A stretch of 45,206 nt of DNA from Merdimmobilis hominis (lineage in GTDB: Bacteria; Bacillota; Clostridia; Oscillospirales; Ruminococcaceae): NCBI RefSeq assembly GCF_900104615.1, contig NZ_LT629939.1:454290-499495 (forward strand), written 5' to 3'. The position numbers and the translations under genes are program-made. This document shows positions 7,726 to 15,933 of this stretch, piece after piece. A model generated the notes under the pieces. That model saw only the letters and a list, made by a program, of their open reading frames with translations, was not told the origin of the DNA and searched no databases. Position 1 is the first letter of the stretch. Each line of letters starts with the position of its first letter.

Positions 7726-8961
7726 TTATCTCCACTCCACAAATTTGCGCTGGTAAATCAATGTCAGCGGAATGATGAACAACGTAAGGACCGCCGCCAA
7801 TCTGTACATCCAGGGATAGTTCAGGTTGGCGACTACGATCCCCCACACCGAGCCGCCCACAATGGTCCCCAGGTCAAAGGACGCCGAGTAGGTGGCATTG
7901 GCTGCGCCGCGGTTTTCCGGGATGGCGTTGCGGATGGACATGGCATTGGTCACCGGATACAATACGCCGTAACCGAAGCCATAGACAATGGCGATGGCAA
8001 TCAACACCGGCATGGTCTTGGCAAACGAAACCGCAAAGAAGCAGCAAGTGGTCACTAAAACAGCGGCCCACAGCACCTTTTTCTCCCCTAGGCGGTAGGT
8101 GACCTTACCTGCGAAAGCACGGGCACAGATGGTTCCAACTGATGTGAAGAGGAAGAAGCTGCTGACCCCCTCCAGGCCGATGGATCGGCCGTACAAGGCG
8201 AGGTAAGCGGTCAGGGAAGTCTGGGCCACAGTGGCGGTAAAGATCATGCTGGCAGGCAGCAGGGAGGTTTTCTCAAACAGGCTGATTTTGATCTTCTCTC
8301 CAGGTTTGCGGGTTTTCAGTTTTTCCTCATAGGAGATGAAGCGGCTGGCCACAATGCAAATGCTGGCCAACAGGAGGCCGCCGATAAAATCGCCCCGCAT
8401 GGAGAACATGTTTTTCAGCTCCAAGCCCACTGCCGGGCCCACAGTCATAGAAATAGCCCCCGCCAACGCATAGTAGCCGATACCCTCGGTGATACGGGCC
8501 TTGGGGATGATGTCTGATGCCACAGTGCCAATTCCTGTATTAGTCAGGCAGAAACCGATGCCCTGCATAACGCGGACACAGAGAATCATATAAAAGTTGG
8601 TGGACATTAAGTACAAAAGGAAGGAGAACGCCACCAAAAGGGAACCGCATAACACCATTTTCCGGCGGCCGATGTAGTCCACCAGCTGACCGGCGATGGG
8701 ACGAAACAACAGCGAGCCAATGGAAAATGCTGTGAGCATGATGCCGGCCATCTGCTCCGGGAAGCCAATTTCAACCGTGTAAAGAGGCAGGGTTGGGTTT
8801 AGCATCTGACCTGCCAGGCCGATACACATGGAACACAAGATGGCTAGAACTAAATTCTTACTCCAGATGGGGATGGTAGTGGGATCCGGCTCAAAGTCGT
8901 CCACGGCAGCTTCTGCCGCAGCCGGTATCCCAACCTCCTTTTCCAAATCGTTGGATGACAT
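7726..8961 (-). CDS. Major facilitator superfamily (MFS) transporter
   Basis: A 411-residue, 12-helix transporter with a polar N-terminal extension of about 35 residues. The MFS motif A between helices 2 and 3 is 'GQLVDYIGRRKMV', and a motif C-like Gly/Pro pattern follows in helix 5 ('GPAVGLEL'), which points to a drug/metabolite:proton antiporter rather than a symporter (inference). The start at 8961 is preferred: AGGAG lies 8 nt upstream and the residues before it in the longer frame lack membrane-protein character. It is monocistronic. Substrate unknown. Confidence 0.88.
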   Translation of the reverse strand: MSSNDLEKEVGIPAAAEAAVDDFEPDPTTIPIWSKNLVLAILCSMCIGLAGQMLNPTLPLYTVEIGFPEQMAGIMLTAFSIGSLLFRPIAGQLVDYIGRRKMVLCGSLLVAFSFLLYLMSTNFYMILCVRVMQGIGFCLTNTGIGTVASDIIPKARITEGIGYYALAGAISMTVGPAVGLELKNMFSMRGDFIGGLLLASICIVASRFISYEEKLKTRKPGEKIKISLFEKTSLLPASMIFTATVAQTSLTAYLALYGRSIGLEGVSSFFLFTSVGTICARAFAGKVTYRLGEKKVLWAAVLVTTCCFFAVSFAKTMPVLIAIAIVYGFGYGVLYPVTNAMSIRNAIPENRGAANATYSASFDLGTIVGGSVWGIVVANLNYPWMYRLAAVLTLFIIPLTLIYQRKFVEWR

Positions 8962-9265
8962 GACTAACACTCCTATTCCGGTTTTTTGTTGGATTGGCAG
9001 TCCGATGGAAATCTGGCAAAACAGCCCATTGATTTCACACATTTTACCCTAGTATAACATAATCTTCTCCCCATCCAAATAGAATTTTTACAAAATTGTT
9101 AAAATGATGAAAACAATATTCGTTTTTTAGAAAATTCGCCGGTTTAAGTTGGATTCCTCCTGTTTTGTAAGAACCCATTTTTGGGGTGCCCCCCTCATTT
9201 CCCTGTTTCAGCCAAGGGCTGGAAAAAGGCCGTATATGAAAAAATTGGCTTCCATTTTGAGAAAA
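8962..9265. other. Intergenic stretch between the MFS gene and the MATE remnant
   Basis: Apart from the MFS promoter at 9051-9078, this stretch is AT-rich (9060-9145) and then mixed. I find no SD-preceded reading frame. A minus-strand AGGAGG around 9164 is not followed by any start codon at a suitable distance, so it may mark a lost gene. Confidence 0.4.
9051..9078 (-). promoter_or_regulatory. Promoter of the MFS gene
   Basis: On the minus strand: -35 TTGGAT (complement of 9073-9078), 16-bp spacer, -10 TATACT (complement of 9051-9056), about 90 nt before the start codon. Confidence 0.55.
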
Positions 9266-9309
9266 GCCTTCCGTCCCCCAGTAGTAGGATATATGGGGGG
9301 ACAGAAGGC
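9262..9309 (-). terminator. Terminator downstream of the MATE remnant
   Basis: A long stem: GCCTTC (9266-9271) and GTCCCCC pair with GGGGGAC and GAAGGC (9304-9309), with one mismatch. It is followed by TTTTCT on the minus strand. Confidence 0.75.
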
Positions 9310-9355
9310 AAAATGCTCCTTTTCTTTTGTGAGGGCGCTCTATCCCTGGGGAAAA

Positions 9356-10290
9356 TTACTCATTTTCTACCAACATCTCCCCCGGCACATCGCCTTCCCA
9401 TTCCTTGTGCTTAGATTTCACCAAGGCAAAGTTCTTCCACTTGCCTTGGCGGTAAGCGAATATCCCCAGCAGCACGGTGGTCAGCCAGCCCACCGGTAAA
9501 CCCCACCAAATGGCGCTGGCCTCGATGGTAGGCGCCAAGGCGTAGGAGGTGACAATCCGCACCCCCAGGGAGGTAATGCTCATATAGAGCGCCATCCGGG
9601 TGTAGCCGGATCCCCGGAAAAAGCCGGAAAATGCATACATAGTGGCCATCAAGAAATAACAGGAGGCCATCACAGTCGGGTATTCTGCGCCCACAGCGAT
9701 CACCACCTCATTTCCCTCGCCCATAAAGATGCTCAGCAGCTGGTGGGAAAATGCCACCATGATCACTGAAGCCATTACGCAGAAGGCGACGGACATCTTC
9801 AAGGTTCCCCGCAGGCCCTTTTGGGACCGTTCAAAGTCCCCTGCACCGACATCATTCCCAAGGATACTATGCTCTGCTGGATGGCGGTGGGGACACTGAA
9901 ACTGACAATATGGCGGAACATTTCCTTATCAAAGGTGAGCTCCTTGATGATGATCACAAGCCCCACGGCGGTTATGACCGCCGACATCCCCACCAGGAAG
10001 ATCATCGAGGTGGATACGGCCTTTTTCAATTGCTCCTGATCCCCCGCGCCGTACAGCTGCGAGATAATCACCGAGACGCCCATGGTCATGCCGGTGATCG
10101 CCGACATCATAAAGAACATCAGTGGGAAGGCCGCCGCGATGGAGGCAAGTGCATCCGGCCCCTCATACTTCCCCATAATCACCGCGTCCACCGTGTTGTA
10201 AAGCTGCTGGAACAAACTGCCGATCATCATCGGCATGGCAAAGTCGAAGATCAGCTTCATCGGCTTGCCTTGTGTCATGTCCCAAACCAC
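9356..10290 (-). pseudogene. MATE-family multidrug efflux gene with two internal deletions and a frameshift
   Basis: MATE transporters have about 450 residues in 12 helices. Here 163 codons (10290-9799) hold the N-terminal four helices, then jump from 'TAVGLVIII' directly to 'KELTFDKEMFRHIVSFSVPTAIQQ', which normally lies about 115 residues later, so a mid-protein block is missing in frame. After 'SLGMMSVQG' the frame shifts. In another frame 'GAGDFERSQKGLRGTLKMSV' matches the MATE segment that begins the final third and runs on as the 148-codon frame 9802-9356. The shared string at 9838-9849 fits both sides, suggesting deletion between short repeats. Only about 310 residues of family sequence remain and no full-length product is possible. 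The GTG start at 10290 has a GGAG nearby. Confidence 0.85.
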
Positions 10291-10310
10291 TCACTCCTTT
10301 GCTGAAAAAC

Positions 10311-10333
10311 GACAATCCCACTGGGGGATTGTC
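10311..10333 (-). other. Short inverted repeat between mutS2 and the MATE remnant
   Basis: GACAATCCC (10311-10319) and GGGATTGTC (10325-10333) form a hairpin just upstream of the MATE remnant. There is no T tract on either side, so it is not an obvious terminator. It may be a leftover operator or leader element. Confidence 0.3.
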
Positions 10334-10379
10334 TCCCATTTACGCCTCATTCCCCAAGGGCGCACGGCGACCCGCAGAC

Positions 10380-10417
10380 AAAAAAAGACAGGCAGCCTTA
10401 TAACGGGCCGCCTGTCT
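10380..10417 (-). terminator. Terminator of the era-yqzL-recO-mutS2 operon
   Basis: AGACAGGC (10386-10393) pairs with GCCTGTCT (10410-10417), followed on the minus strand by a run of six to seven T. It lies 40 nt past the mutS2 stop. Confidence 0.88.
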
Positions 10418-10457
10418 GTCATAGCATAGATTTAATTAGTTCACGATAGAAACTAAT

Positions 10458-12863
10458 TTATTTTAATTCCGCGATAGTGACGCCGGATTCCCCTTCCCCA
10501 TACACCCCCAGGCGGAAGGTGCGAACCGCCTTGTGCTTGCGCAAGTGCTGGTGCACCGCAGCCCGCAGGGCGCCGGTCCCCTTGCCGTGGATGATGGTCA
10601 CAGTGTTCAGCCCGGCGAGGACGGCGCCGTCCAAATACTGGTCCAACTCCAAAAGGGCTTCGTCGGTGGTCATACCCCGCAGATCCACCTCCGTTTTGGC
10701 GTCCCGGCCGGCGCTGGCTTTGACGTCCCGGTAGGAGACGCCACTTTTCCCGCCGCCGTTGTAGGTGATCTTCTTCTTCTCCTGATCCTCAATGAGCCGC
10801 AGGCCGCCCACTGGAACCCGGGTTTTTAGAATTCCGGCCTGGACCATGACGTTGCCGCTGGAATCCGGGTCGGAGAGGACCGTCCCCTCCTTGTTCAGCT
10901 CGTTGATGATCACCAGGTCGCCCCGTTTCAGCTGACGGGGCAGGCGGTAGCTGGACTCCCTTTTGCGCCCGGTGACCGGGTCGGCCATATCCTGCAATTT
11001 CTTCATCTGGCTGCGGTACTGGGCCTTGGCCTTGCTGGCCAGCTGGGCGATATCGGCGCTGTTTTTCTGCTTTTTCAGCTCCTCGATTTCCTCCATCACC
11101 AGCTCCGCCTGGAACTTGACCTGCTCCACAATAGAACGGGCCTGGGCACGTGCCTTTTCAATCTCCCGCTCCGCGTCCTTTTCCAGCTTCTGCCGGTACT
11201 CCTCCATCTCTTTGTGGGTGCGCTCGGCCTGGGCCCGCAGAATACTAGCCTGGCTGCGCTCCTTCTCCAGGCCCTGCCGGGCGGCCTCCAGCTCGGAGAC
11301 TACATCCTCAAACCGGGTGTTGTCACTGGAGATCAGCTCCTTGGCCCTATCGATGACATCCCCGGTCAGGCCCAAGCGTTCACTGATGGCAAAGGCGTTG
11401 GAGCGGCCCGGCACCCCGATGAGCAGCCGGTAGGTGGGCCGCAGGGTTGCTACGTCAAACTCGCAGCTGGCGTTCTCCACTCCCTCAGTTTGGAGGGCGT
11501 ACATCTTGATCTCCGCATAGTGGGTGGTAGAGACCACCTTGGCCCCCAGGGAGCGCAGCTTCTCGATGATGGAAACCGCCAGGGCGGCGCCTTCCACCGG
11601 GTCGGTGCCCGCCCCCAGCTCATCGATGAGGACCAGAGTGGAGGAATCCGCCTTGTCCAGGATGTCGATGATGTTGGTCATGTGGGCGGAGAAGGTGGAG
11701 AGGCTCTGCTCGATGCTCTGCTCGTCGCCGATGTCGGCCAGGACTTTGTCAAACACCGAAAGGGCGCTGCCCTCCGCCGCCGGAATCATCAGGCCGCACA
11801 TGGCCATCAGGGTGAGGAGGCCCAGGGTTTTGAGGGCCACCGTCTTACCGCCGGTGTTGGGGCCGGTGACCACCAAGGTATCAAATTCCAGCCCCAAGTT
11901 CAGGTCGATGGGGACAATCTTATCCGGGTCGATGAGGGGATGGCGGGCCTTGATCAGGTTGACCCTTCCCTCCTGGTTGAGGGCGGGGACCGATGCTTTC
12001 ATCCGGTCGGCCAGCCGGGATTTTGCAAAGAGGAGATCCAGCTCCACCGCCACATCGTAGCTGTGTTTGATGGCGGAAGCCGCCTGGCCCACCTCGGCGG
12101 AGAGCTTGGCGATCACCCGGTCGATCTCCTGCTTTTCCTTGCTTTGCAGCACCCGGATCTCGTTGTTGGCTTCCACCACCGCCATAGGCTCCACAAACAC
12201 GGTGGCTCCGCTGGAGGAGGTGTCGTGGACCAAGCCCCGGATCTCCCCCCGGTGCTCCGATTTGACCGGCACCACAAACCGGCCGTCCCGCATGGTGACG
12301 ATCTGCTCCTGCAAAAATTTGGCGTAGGTGGGGGATTTGATCATCTTGTCCAGCTGGGTGCGGACCCCCGTCTGGGTGCTGCGGATCTTCCGCCGGATCT
12401 GGGCCAGTTCCGGACTGGCGTTGTCGGCGATCTCCTCCTCCGAGAGGATGGCGCTTTCCAGCCGGTCCTCCAGCGGACGGTTGGGGAACAGGTTGGAAAA
12501 GAGGTAATCCAGGCTGGTCTCGCTCTCCTGAGACTGGCGTTTCCAGCTGGCCAGGTTGCGGATGGCTTTGAGCACATGGCAGACGTCCAGCAGCTCCCGC
12601 AGGGAGAGGGAGGAACCCATCTCCGCCCGGCGCAGGGGGCCGTCGCAGTTTTTCATATCCAGCACCGTAGGGGTGCCGTAGCGGTTGGTCAGGCTGTTGG
12701 CGTCGCCGACCATAGCCATCTCCCGCCGGACCTCCTCAAAATCGGTCATCGGCCGCAGGGCCAGGGCCTGTTTGCGGCTGTCCTCGCAGGTGGCGTGGCT
12801 GGCCAGCATAGCAAGCACCTTATCCAGTTCCAGTGCTCGGTAGTGTCGTTCCATTGTTTCCAT
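10458..12863 (-). CDS. mutS2: Endonuclease MutS2 / ribosome-collision rescue ATPase
   Basis: 801 residues, full length for MutS2. The N-terminal core and lever domains are followed by the ABC-type ATPase: Walker A GPNTGGKT near residues 335-342 and Walker B 'LVLIDELGAGTDP'. Next come a long coiled coil (about residues 515-615, with many Glu/Lys/Gln and the 'AQARSIVEQ' section), a KOW-like linker, and a C-terminal Smr nuclease domain ('DLRGMTTDEA', 'IIHGKGTGALR'). MutS2 lacks the mismatch-binding domain. In Bacillus it senses collided ribosomes and suppresses recombination. The ATG at 12863 follows AAAGGGGG at 11 nt. It ends the era-yqzL-recO-mutS2 run. Confidence 0.96.
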   Translation of the reverse strand: METMERHYRALELDKVLAMLASHATCEDSRKQALALRPMTDFEEVRREMAMVGDANSLTNRYGTPTVLDMKNCDGPLRRAEMGSSLSLRELLDVCHVLKAIRNLASWKRQSQESETSLDYLFSNLFPNRPLEDRLESAILSEEEIADNASPELAQIRRKIRSTQTGVRTQLDKMIKSPTYAKFLQEQIVTMRDGRFVVPVKSEHRGEIRGLVHDTSSSGATVFVEPMAVVEANNEIRVLQSKEKQEIDRVIAKLSAEVGQAASAIKHSYDVAVELDLLFAKSRLADRMKASVPALNQEGRVNLIKARHPLIDPDKIVPIDLNLGLEFDTLVVTGPNTGGKTVALKTLGLLTLMAMCGLMIPAAEGSALSVFDKVLADIGDEQSIEQSLSTFSAHMTNIIDILDKADSSTLVLIDELGAGTDPVEGAALAVSIIEKLRSLGAKVVSTTHYAEIKMYALQTEGVENASCEFDVATLRPTYRLLIGVPGRSNAFAISERLGLTGDVIDRAKELISSDNTRFEDVVSELEAARQGLEKERSQASILRAQAERTHKEMEEYRQKLEKDAEREIEKARAQARSIVEQVKFQAELVMEEIEELKKQKNSADIAQLASKAKAQYRSQMKKLQDMADPVTGRKRESSYRLPRQLKRGDLVIINELNKEGTVLSDPDSSGNVMVQAGILKTRVPVGGLRLIEDQEKKKITYNGGGKSGVSYRDVKASAGRDAKTEVDLRGMTTDEALLELDQYLDGAVLAGLNTVTIIHGKGTGALRAAVHQHLRKHKAVRTFRLGVYGEGESGVTIAELK

Positions 12864-12896
12864 GATTGTTGGTACCCCCTTTGGGTAAATCTGTCT

Positions 12897-13649
12897 TTAG
12901 CGGCCGCGGAACAGAGAGTTGTAAAAATCCAGCGTGGGCAGTCGAAGGTCCAGCTGGGCGATCAGATAACTCTCGCTGACGGCGGCCAGCTGCCGCAGCC
13001 CCCCTTCATCCAGGGAGAAGCGGAACAGCTTGTCAAATTCCGAATAAATGATGTGGCGCATGGCGGTCAGCACCCCTGGAGGCACCGGGATGGGAACCCC
13101 CTCCCCCGGCTCTGGGGCACACGCCCCACAGAGGAGCTCCCCGGTGCGGGGCAGGAACTTCATCTGGGGGTCCTCAAAGGTGCCGCACTCCCGACAGCCC
13201 AGCAGGTCAGGCATAAACCCAGCCAAGGTCAACAGTCGCAGCTCAAAAACCGGCTTTAAAAAAAGGGGGCTCCGCTTCCCGTTTTCCAGGAAGTGGAGGC
13301 TGTTAAGGAGGAGGCGCAGGTACTCTTCCGCCGGTTCCTCCCGTGGGATGGCCTGGATGCACAGCTCACAGAAATAGGAGGCCAGGGCCAGCTTTTCAAT
13401 GTCCTGCCGCACCCCAAAAAAGATGGTGTCCGCCTCGGCGCTGTCCACTGAGTAACGGTCCTTGTTTTTGAACAGCACAAAGCGAGAGTAGCAAAGCTGC
13501 TCGGTGCTGGAAACCAATTTCCCCCGCAGCCGCTTGGCCCCTCTCGCATAGGCGAAGATCACGCCGTATTCCTTTGTCAGAATGGTCAGCAGGCGGTCAT
13601 CCTCAATGGTTTTCTCCCGCAGGACCATTCCATAGGTTGTGATCTGCAT
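12897..13649 (-). CDS. recO: DNA repair protein RecO
   Basis: 250 residues, normal for Firmicute RecO. It has an N-terminal OB fold ('GMVLREKTIEDDRLLTILTKEYG' region, written here as its two ends), a helical middle, and a four-cysteine zinc knuckle (GCRECG near residue 162 and LCGAC near 186). RecO works with RecR and RecF to load RecA on SSB-coated single strands. The ATG follows GGAGGGG and lies inside the end of yqzL (47-nt overlap), implying coupled translation. The next gene is mutS2, 33 nt downstream. Confidence 0.95.
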   Translation of the reverse strand: MQITTYGMVLREKTIEDDRLLTILTKEYGVIFAYARGAKRLRGKLVSSTEQLCYSRFVLFKNKDRYSVDSAEADTIFFGVRQDIEKLALASYFCELCIQAIPREEPAEEYLRLLLNSLHFLENGKRSPLFLKPVFELRLLTLAGFMPDLLGCRECGTFEDPQMKFLPRTGELLCGACAPEPGEGVPIPVPPGVLTAMRHIIYSEFDKLFRFSLDEGGLRQLAAVSESYLIAQLDLRLPTLDFYNSLFRGR

Positions 13650-13770
13650 TGCCGTCCCCTCCGGCCGGCTGGGCGGACTGCCATCCCCCCTGCTCGGTCT
13701 GCTTGTACTGCAGATAGTCCTCTATTTTTCCGGTGGCTTCAAAACGCCGCCATGCGGTATCCGGATTCAT
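13603..13770 (-). CDS. yqzL: YqzL-like small protein
   Basis: A 55-residue frame. Its first half, 'AWRRFEATGKIEDYLQYK', matches the Firmicute YqzL pattern (WxxFxxTGxIExYLxYK) and sits in the same place, between era and recO. The second half is low-complexity Gly/Ala/Asn and overlaps the first 47 nt of recO, longer than the roughly 47-residue Bacillus form. The start at 13770 is preferred over an upstream ATG at 13788 because the family motif begins a few residues in and AGGTGA lies 5 nt before it. Function unknown; probably co-translated with recO. Confidence 0.75.
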   Translation of the reverse strand: MNPDTAWRRFEATGKIEDYLQYKQTEQGGWQSAQPAGGDGNADHNLWNGPAGENH

Positions 13771-13847
13771 CCCTCTCACCTCGCACATTCCTCTTTAATA
13801 AGATTGTTTGCCTTTGGTGATAGAATATTACCGGTAGTTCTTGTCGG

Positions 13848-13875
13848 TTCCCCTGCCAAGGCTTGGCGCGGGGAA
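13848..13875 (-). other. Stem-loop in the era-yqzL intergenic region
   Basis: TTCCCC (13848-13853) and GGGGAA (13870-13875) flank an inner GCCAAG/CTTGGC stem. On the minus strand it is not followed by T residues, so it is more likely an RNA-processing or stability element inside the operon than a terminator. Confidence 0.35.
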
Positions 13876-13904
13876 TTGTAAATATTTGTAACTTTTTTGG
13901 GACG

Positions 13905-14801
13905 TTATTCTTCGGTGAAGCCGAACTGTTTGATCAGCCCCTCTTTGTTGCGCCAATCCTCTTTCACCTTGACCCAAAGCTTCAGGTTGACTTTGGCATC
14001 CAAAAACGCCTCGATTTCCTCCCGGGCTTGGGAGCCGATGGTTTTGAGCATCGAACCCTGTTTGCCGATGAGCATTCCCTTGTGGCTGTCCCGTTCGCAG
14101 TAGATAACGGCGTCGATGTCGATGATGTCCTTATCCTCCCGTTCCTTCATGGACTCCACCGAAACGGCGGTGCCATGGGGAATCTCCTCCCGCATGTTGT
14201 TGAGGATCTTTTCCCGGATGATCTCCCCGGCGATGACCCGCTCGGGCTGGTCGGTGAAATCGTCGTCGTCAAAGAAGTGGGGGCCTTCCTCCGCCAGCTG
14301 GGAGAGCTCGGCGAGGAGGATGTCCACCCCATCCCCTGTGAGGGCTGAGAGGGGCACCACCGCTTCAAACTCATATTCCGCAGAGAGGGCCTGCATCTTT
14401 TCCAGCATGTCCTCCCGCCGCTTCAAGGTGTCAATTTTGTTGATGACCAAAACAGCTGGAATTCCCATGGCCTTGATGTTGTCCAGCAGTTCCCGCTCGG
14501 CTTTGGTGACCTCCTTTTCCGGCTCGGTGACCAGAACCGCGGCGTCCACGTCGGCCACCGAACGGCGCACCTGGCGCACCATAAACTCGCTGAGCTTGGT
14601 ACGTGGCTTGTGCATGCCGGGGGTGTCGATGAATACCAGCTGGGTCTCCCCTCTGGTCAGGATGCCCACAATCCGGTTGCGGGTGGTCTGGGGCTTGTCC
14701 GAGACAATGGCCACCTTCTCCCCCACCATGGCGTTGAGGAGGGAGGATTTGCCCACGTTGGGGCGGCCGACAATGGCAATAAAAGCAGAACGTGTTTCCA
14801 C
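13905..14801 (-). CDS. era: GTPase Era
   Basis: 298 residues. GTPase motifs: G1 GRPNVGKS near the N-terminus, the G2 Thr in 'PQTTRNRI', G3 DTPG in 'FIDTPGMHKP', and G4 NKID. A C-terminal KH domain follows ('GMLIGKQGSMLKTIG'). Era binds the 3' end of 16S rRNA and acts as an assembly checkpoint for the small subunit. The start is GTG at 14801, preceded by AAAGGAGG at 7 nt. It lies downstream of a possible terminator after dgkA, so it may have its own promoter. I could not identify a convincing one. Confidence 0.96.
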   Translation of the reverse strand: METRSAFIAIVGRPNVGKSSLLNAMVGEKVAIVSDKPQTTRNRIVGILTRGETQLVFIDTPGMHKPRTKLSEFMVRQVRRSVADVDAAVLVTEPEKEVTKAERELLDNIKAMGIPAVLVINKIDTLKRREDMLEKMQALSAEYEFEAVVPLSALTGDGVDILLAELSQLAEEGPHFFDDDDFTDQPERVIAGEIIREKILNNMREEIPHGTAVSVESMKEREDKDIIDIDAVIYCERDSHKGMLIGKQGSMLKTIGSQAREEIEAFLDAKVNLKLWVKVKEDWRNKEGLIKQFGFTEE

Positions 14802-14831
14802 AGTTCAGCCTCCTTTCTCCGCGTGAAGCGG

Positions 14832-14848
14832 TCCGGCCTTAGGCCGGA
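14832..14848 (-). other. Stem-loop in the era leader
   Basis: TCCGGCC (14832-14838) pairs with GGCCGGA (14842-14848) around a 3-nt loop, about 30 nt before the era start. No T tract follows. It may shape the leader RNA. Confidence 0.35.
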
Positions 14849-14867
14849 GTTGATCATAATGTAGAAA

Positions 14868-14893
14868 GCCAAAACGCAGGGATGCTTCCCTGC
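14868..14893 (-). terminator. Possible terminator after dgkA
   Basis: GCAGGGA (14876-14882) pairs with TCCCTGC (14887-14893), followed on the minus strand by GTTTTGGCTTT. The T tract is interrupted, so termination may be partial and era could be read through. Confidence 0.5.
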
Positions 14894-14941
14894 GGGGCAA
14901 ACAGCTTGGAAAACAAGGGACGTCCTTCCCCTTACGGGGAC

Positions 14942-15406
14942 CTACCTCTTCTTCGCCCACCAGGGCGGGCAGAACACATAGAGGAGGCAGAGGGACAACA
15001 AAAGGGCGCTTCCCACTGCTCTTGCAGGGGAAGCCACCCACAAAGAGAAAAAGCCGAATAAAGACCCCAGGTCCCCGAAAAGGCAGAACCCCACCCCAAC
15101 GGAACCCGCCGCCGCCAGAAGCACCGCCCCAGCGGCACAGTCTTTGGCCAGTTTGGCAAGGGGGTGCTCCCCAGGGGAGACAAGGTCCACAGCAGCTTCC
15201 ACCGCGGTGTTGACCGCCTCACAGCAAAGCACCAAGGCGATGGCCAAAAGGAGCACCGCCCACTGGGTGCCGGAGAGCCGGTAGTAGGCCCCCATGGCAA
15301 TTGCCATGGCGCCTGCCAGGGTGTGGATGCGGAAGTTCCGTTCCCCCAAGAGACAGGCTACCACCCCTTGGAAAGCGTACCCGAAGCTTCTCAGGAGCCC
15401 GATCAT
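14942..15406 (-). CDS. dgkA: Diacylglycerol/undecaprenol kinase family protein
   Basis: 154 residues. The first 110 form the compact three-helix DgkA fold: 'GERNFRIH' and 'CCEAVNTAVEAAVDL' carry the conserved Glu residues that hold Mg-ATP. In Gram-positive bacteria the enzyme phosphorylates undecaprenol for cell-wall lipid carrier recycling. About 40 extra residues follow, with one or two more hydrophobic segments and a basic end (PPWWAKKR), longer than the usual form of about 120-130 residues. Its ATG overlaps the TGA of ybeY (15403-15406). Confidence 0.9.
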   Translation of the reverse strand: MIGLLRSFGYAFQGVVACLLGERNFRIHTLAGAMAIAMGAYYRLSGTQWAVLLLAIALVLCCEAVNTAVEAAVDLVSPGEHPLAKLAKDCAAGAVLLAAAGSVGVGFCLFGDLGSLFGFFSLWVASPARAVGSALLLSLCLLYVFCPPWWAKKR

Positions 15407-15903
15407 TGCATGGTATAGCTCTGGTCTCTGGCCAGGCCCAGCTTACTCATCACTGTCTCCTCTTTTTCCCGCATCCGCAGGGCTTCCAGGCCTCCGGCCT
15501 CATGGTCATACCCCAACAGGTGCAGCATGGAGTGGACGGTCAAAAAGCCCATCTCCCGCTGGAGGGAGTGGCCATATTGCTCCGCCTGCTCCATGGCTTT
15601 GGGCACCGAGATCACCACATCGCCCAACTGGTAGGCGCCGGTCTCCTCATTGATGTCATACACCCCGTTCTCCCCCAAGGGGAAGGAGAGGACATCGGTG
15701 GCGGCGTCCTTGTGGCGAAACTCGTTGTTCAGCTCTCGGATCTGCTCGTTGTTGACAAAGCTGACGCTGACTTCAGCGGGGCCTTCAAACCCTTCGGTCG
15801 CCAAAACCGCGTGGCAGCAGCGGCGGATCAGCAGCCGGATACCCGATGGGATTTTTACGTCTTTCTGCCGATTGGTGATTACCACTTTCACACTCTGGGC
15901 CAT
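15403..15903 (-). CDS. ybeY: Endoribonuclease / rRNA maturation factor YbeY
   Basis: 166 residues with the zinc site HSMLHLLGYDH (HxxxHxxxxxH), 'TDVLSFP' and 'GDVVIS' blocks, all hallmarks of the family. YbeY is needed for 16S rRNA 3'-end maturation and 70S quality control. It lies 30 nt after phoH and overlaps dgkA by 4 nt, in the usual phoH-ybeY-dgkA-era order. Confidence 0.95.
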   Translation of the reverse strand: MAQSVKVVITNRQKDVKIPSGIRLLIRRCCHAVLATEGFEGPAEVSVSFVNNEQIRELNNEFRHKDAATDVLSFPLGENGVYDINEETGAYQLGDVVISVPKAMEQAEQYGHSLQREMGFLTVHSMLHLLGYDHEAGGLEALRMREKEETVMSKLGLARDQSYTMQ

Positions 15904-15933
15904 GTTACATCCTCCATTTATCCTAAGCCGGTG

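Noticed and set aside
9181-9499. Short plus-strand frames near the MATE remnant
   Set aside because: They cross the minus-strand terminator at 9266-9309 and the 3' end of the MATE remnant and have no SD.
11214-13259. A 681-codon open frame on the plus strand
   Set aside because: It lies antisense to mutS2 and recO, both of which have complete family motifs. Its product is low-complexity (Gly/His/Gln/Asp-rich) and no SD or family feature supports it. It is a by-product of high GC codon use.
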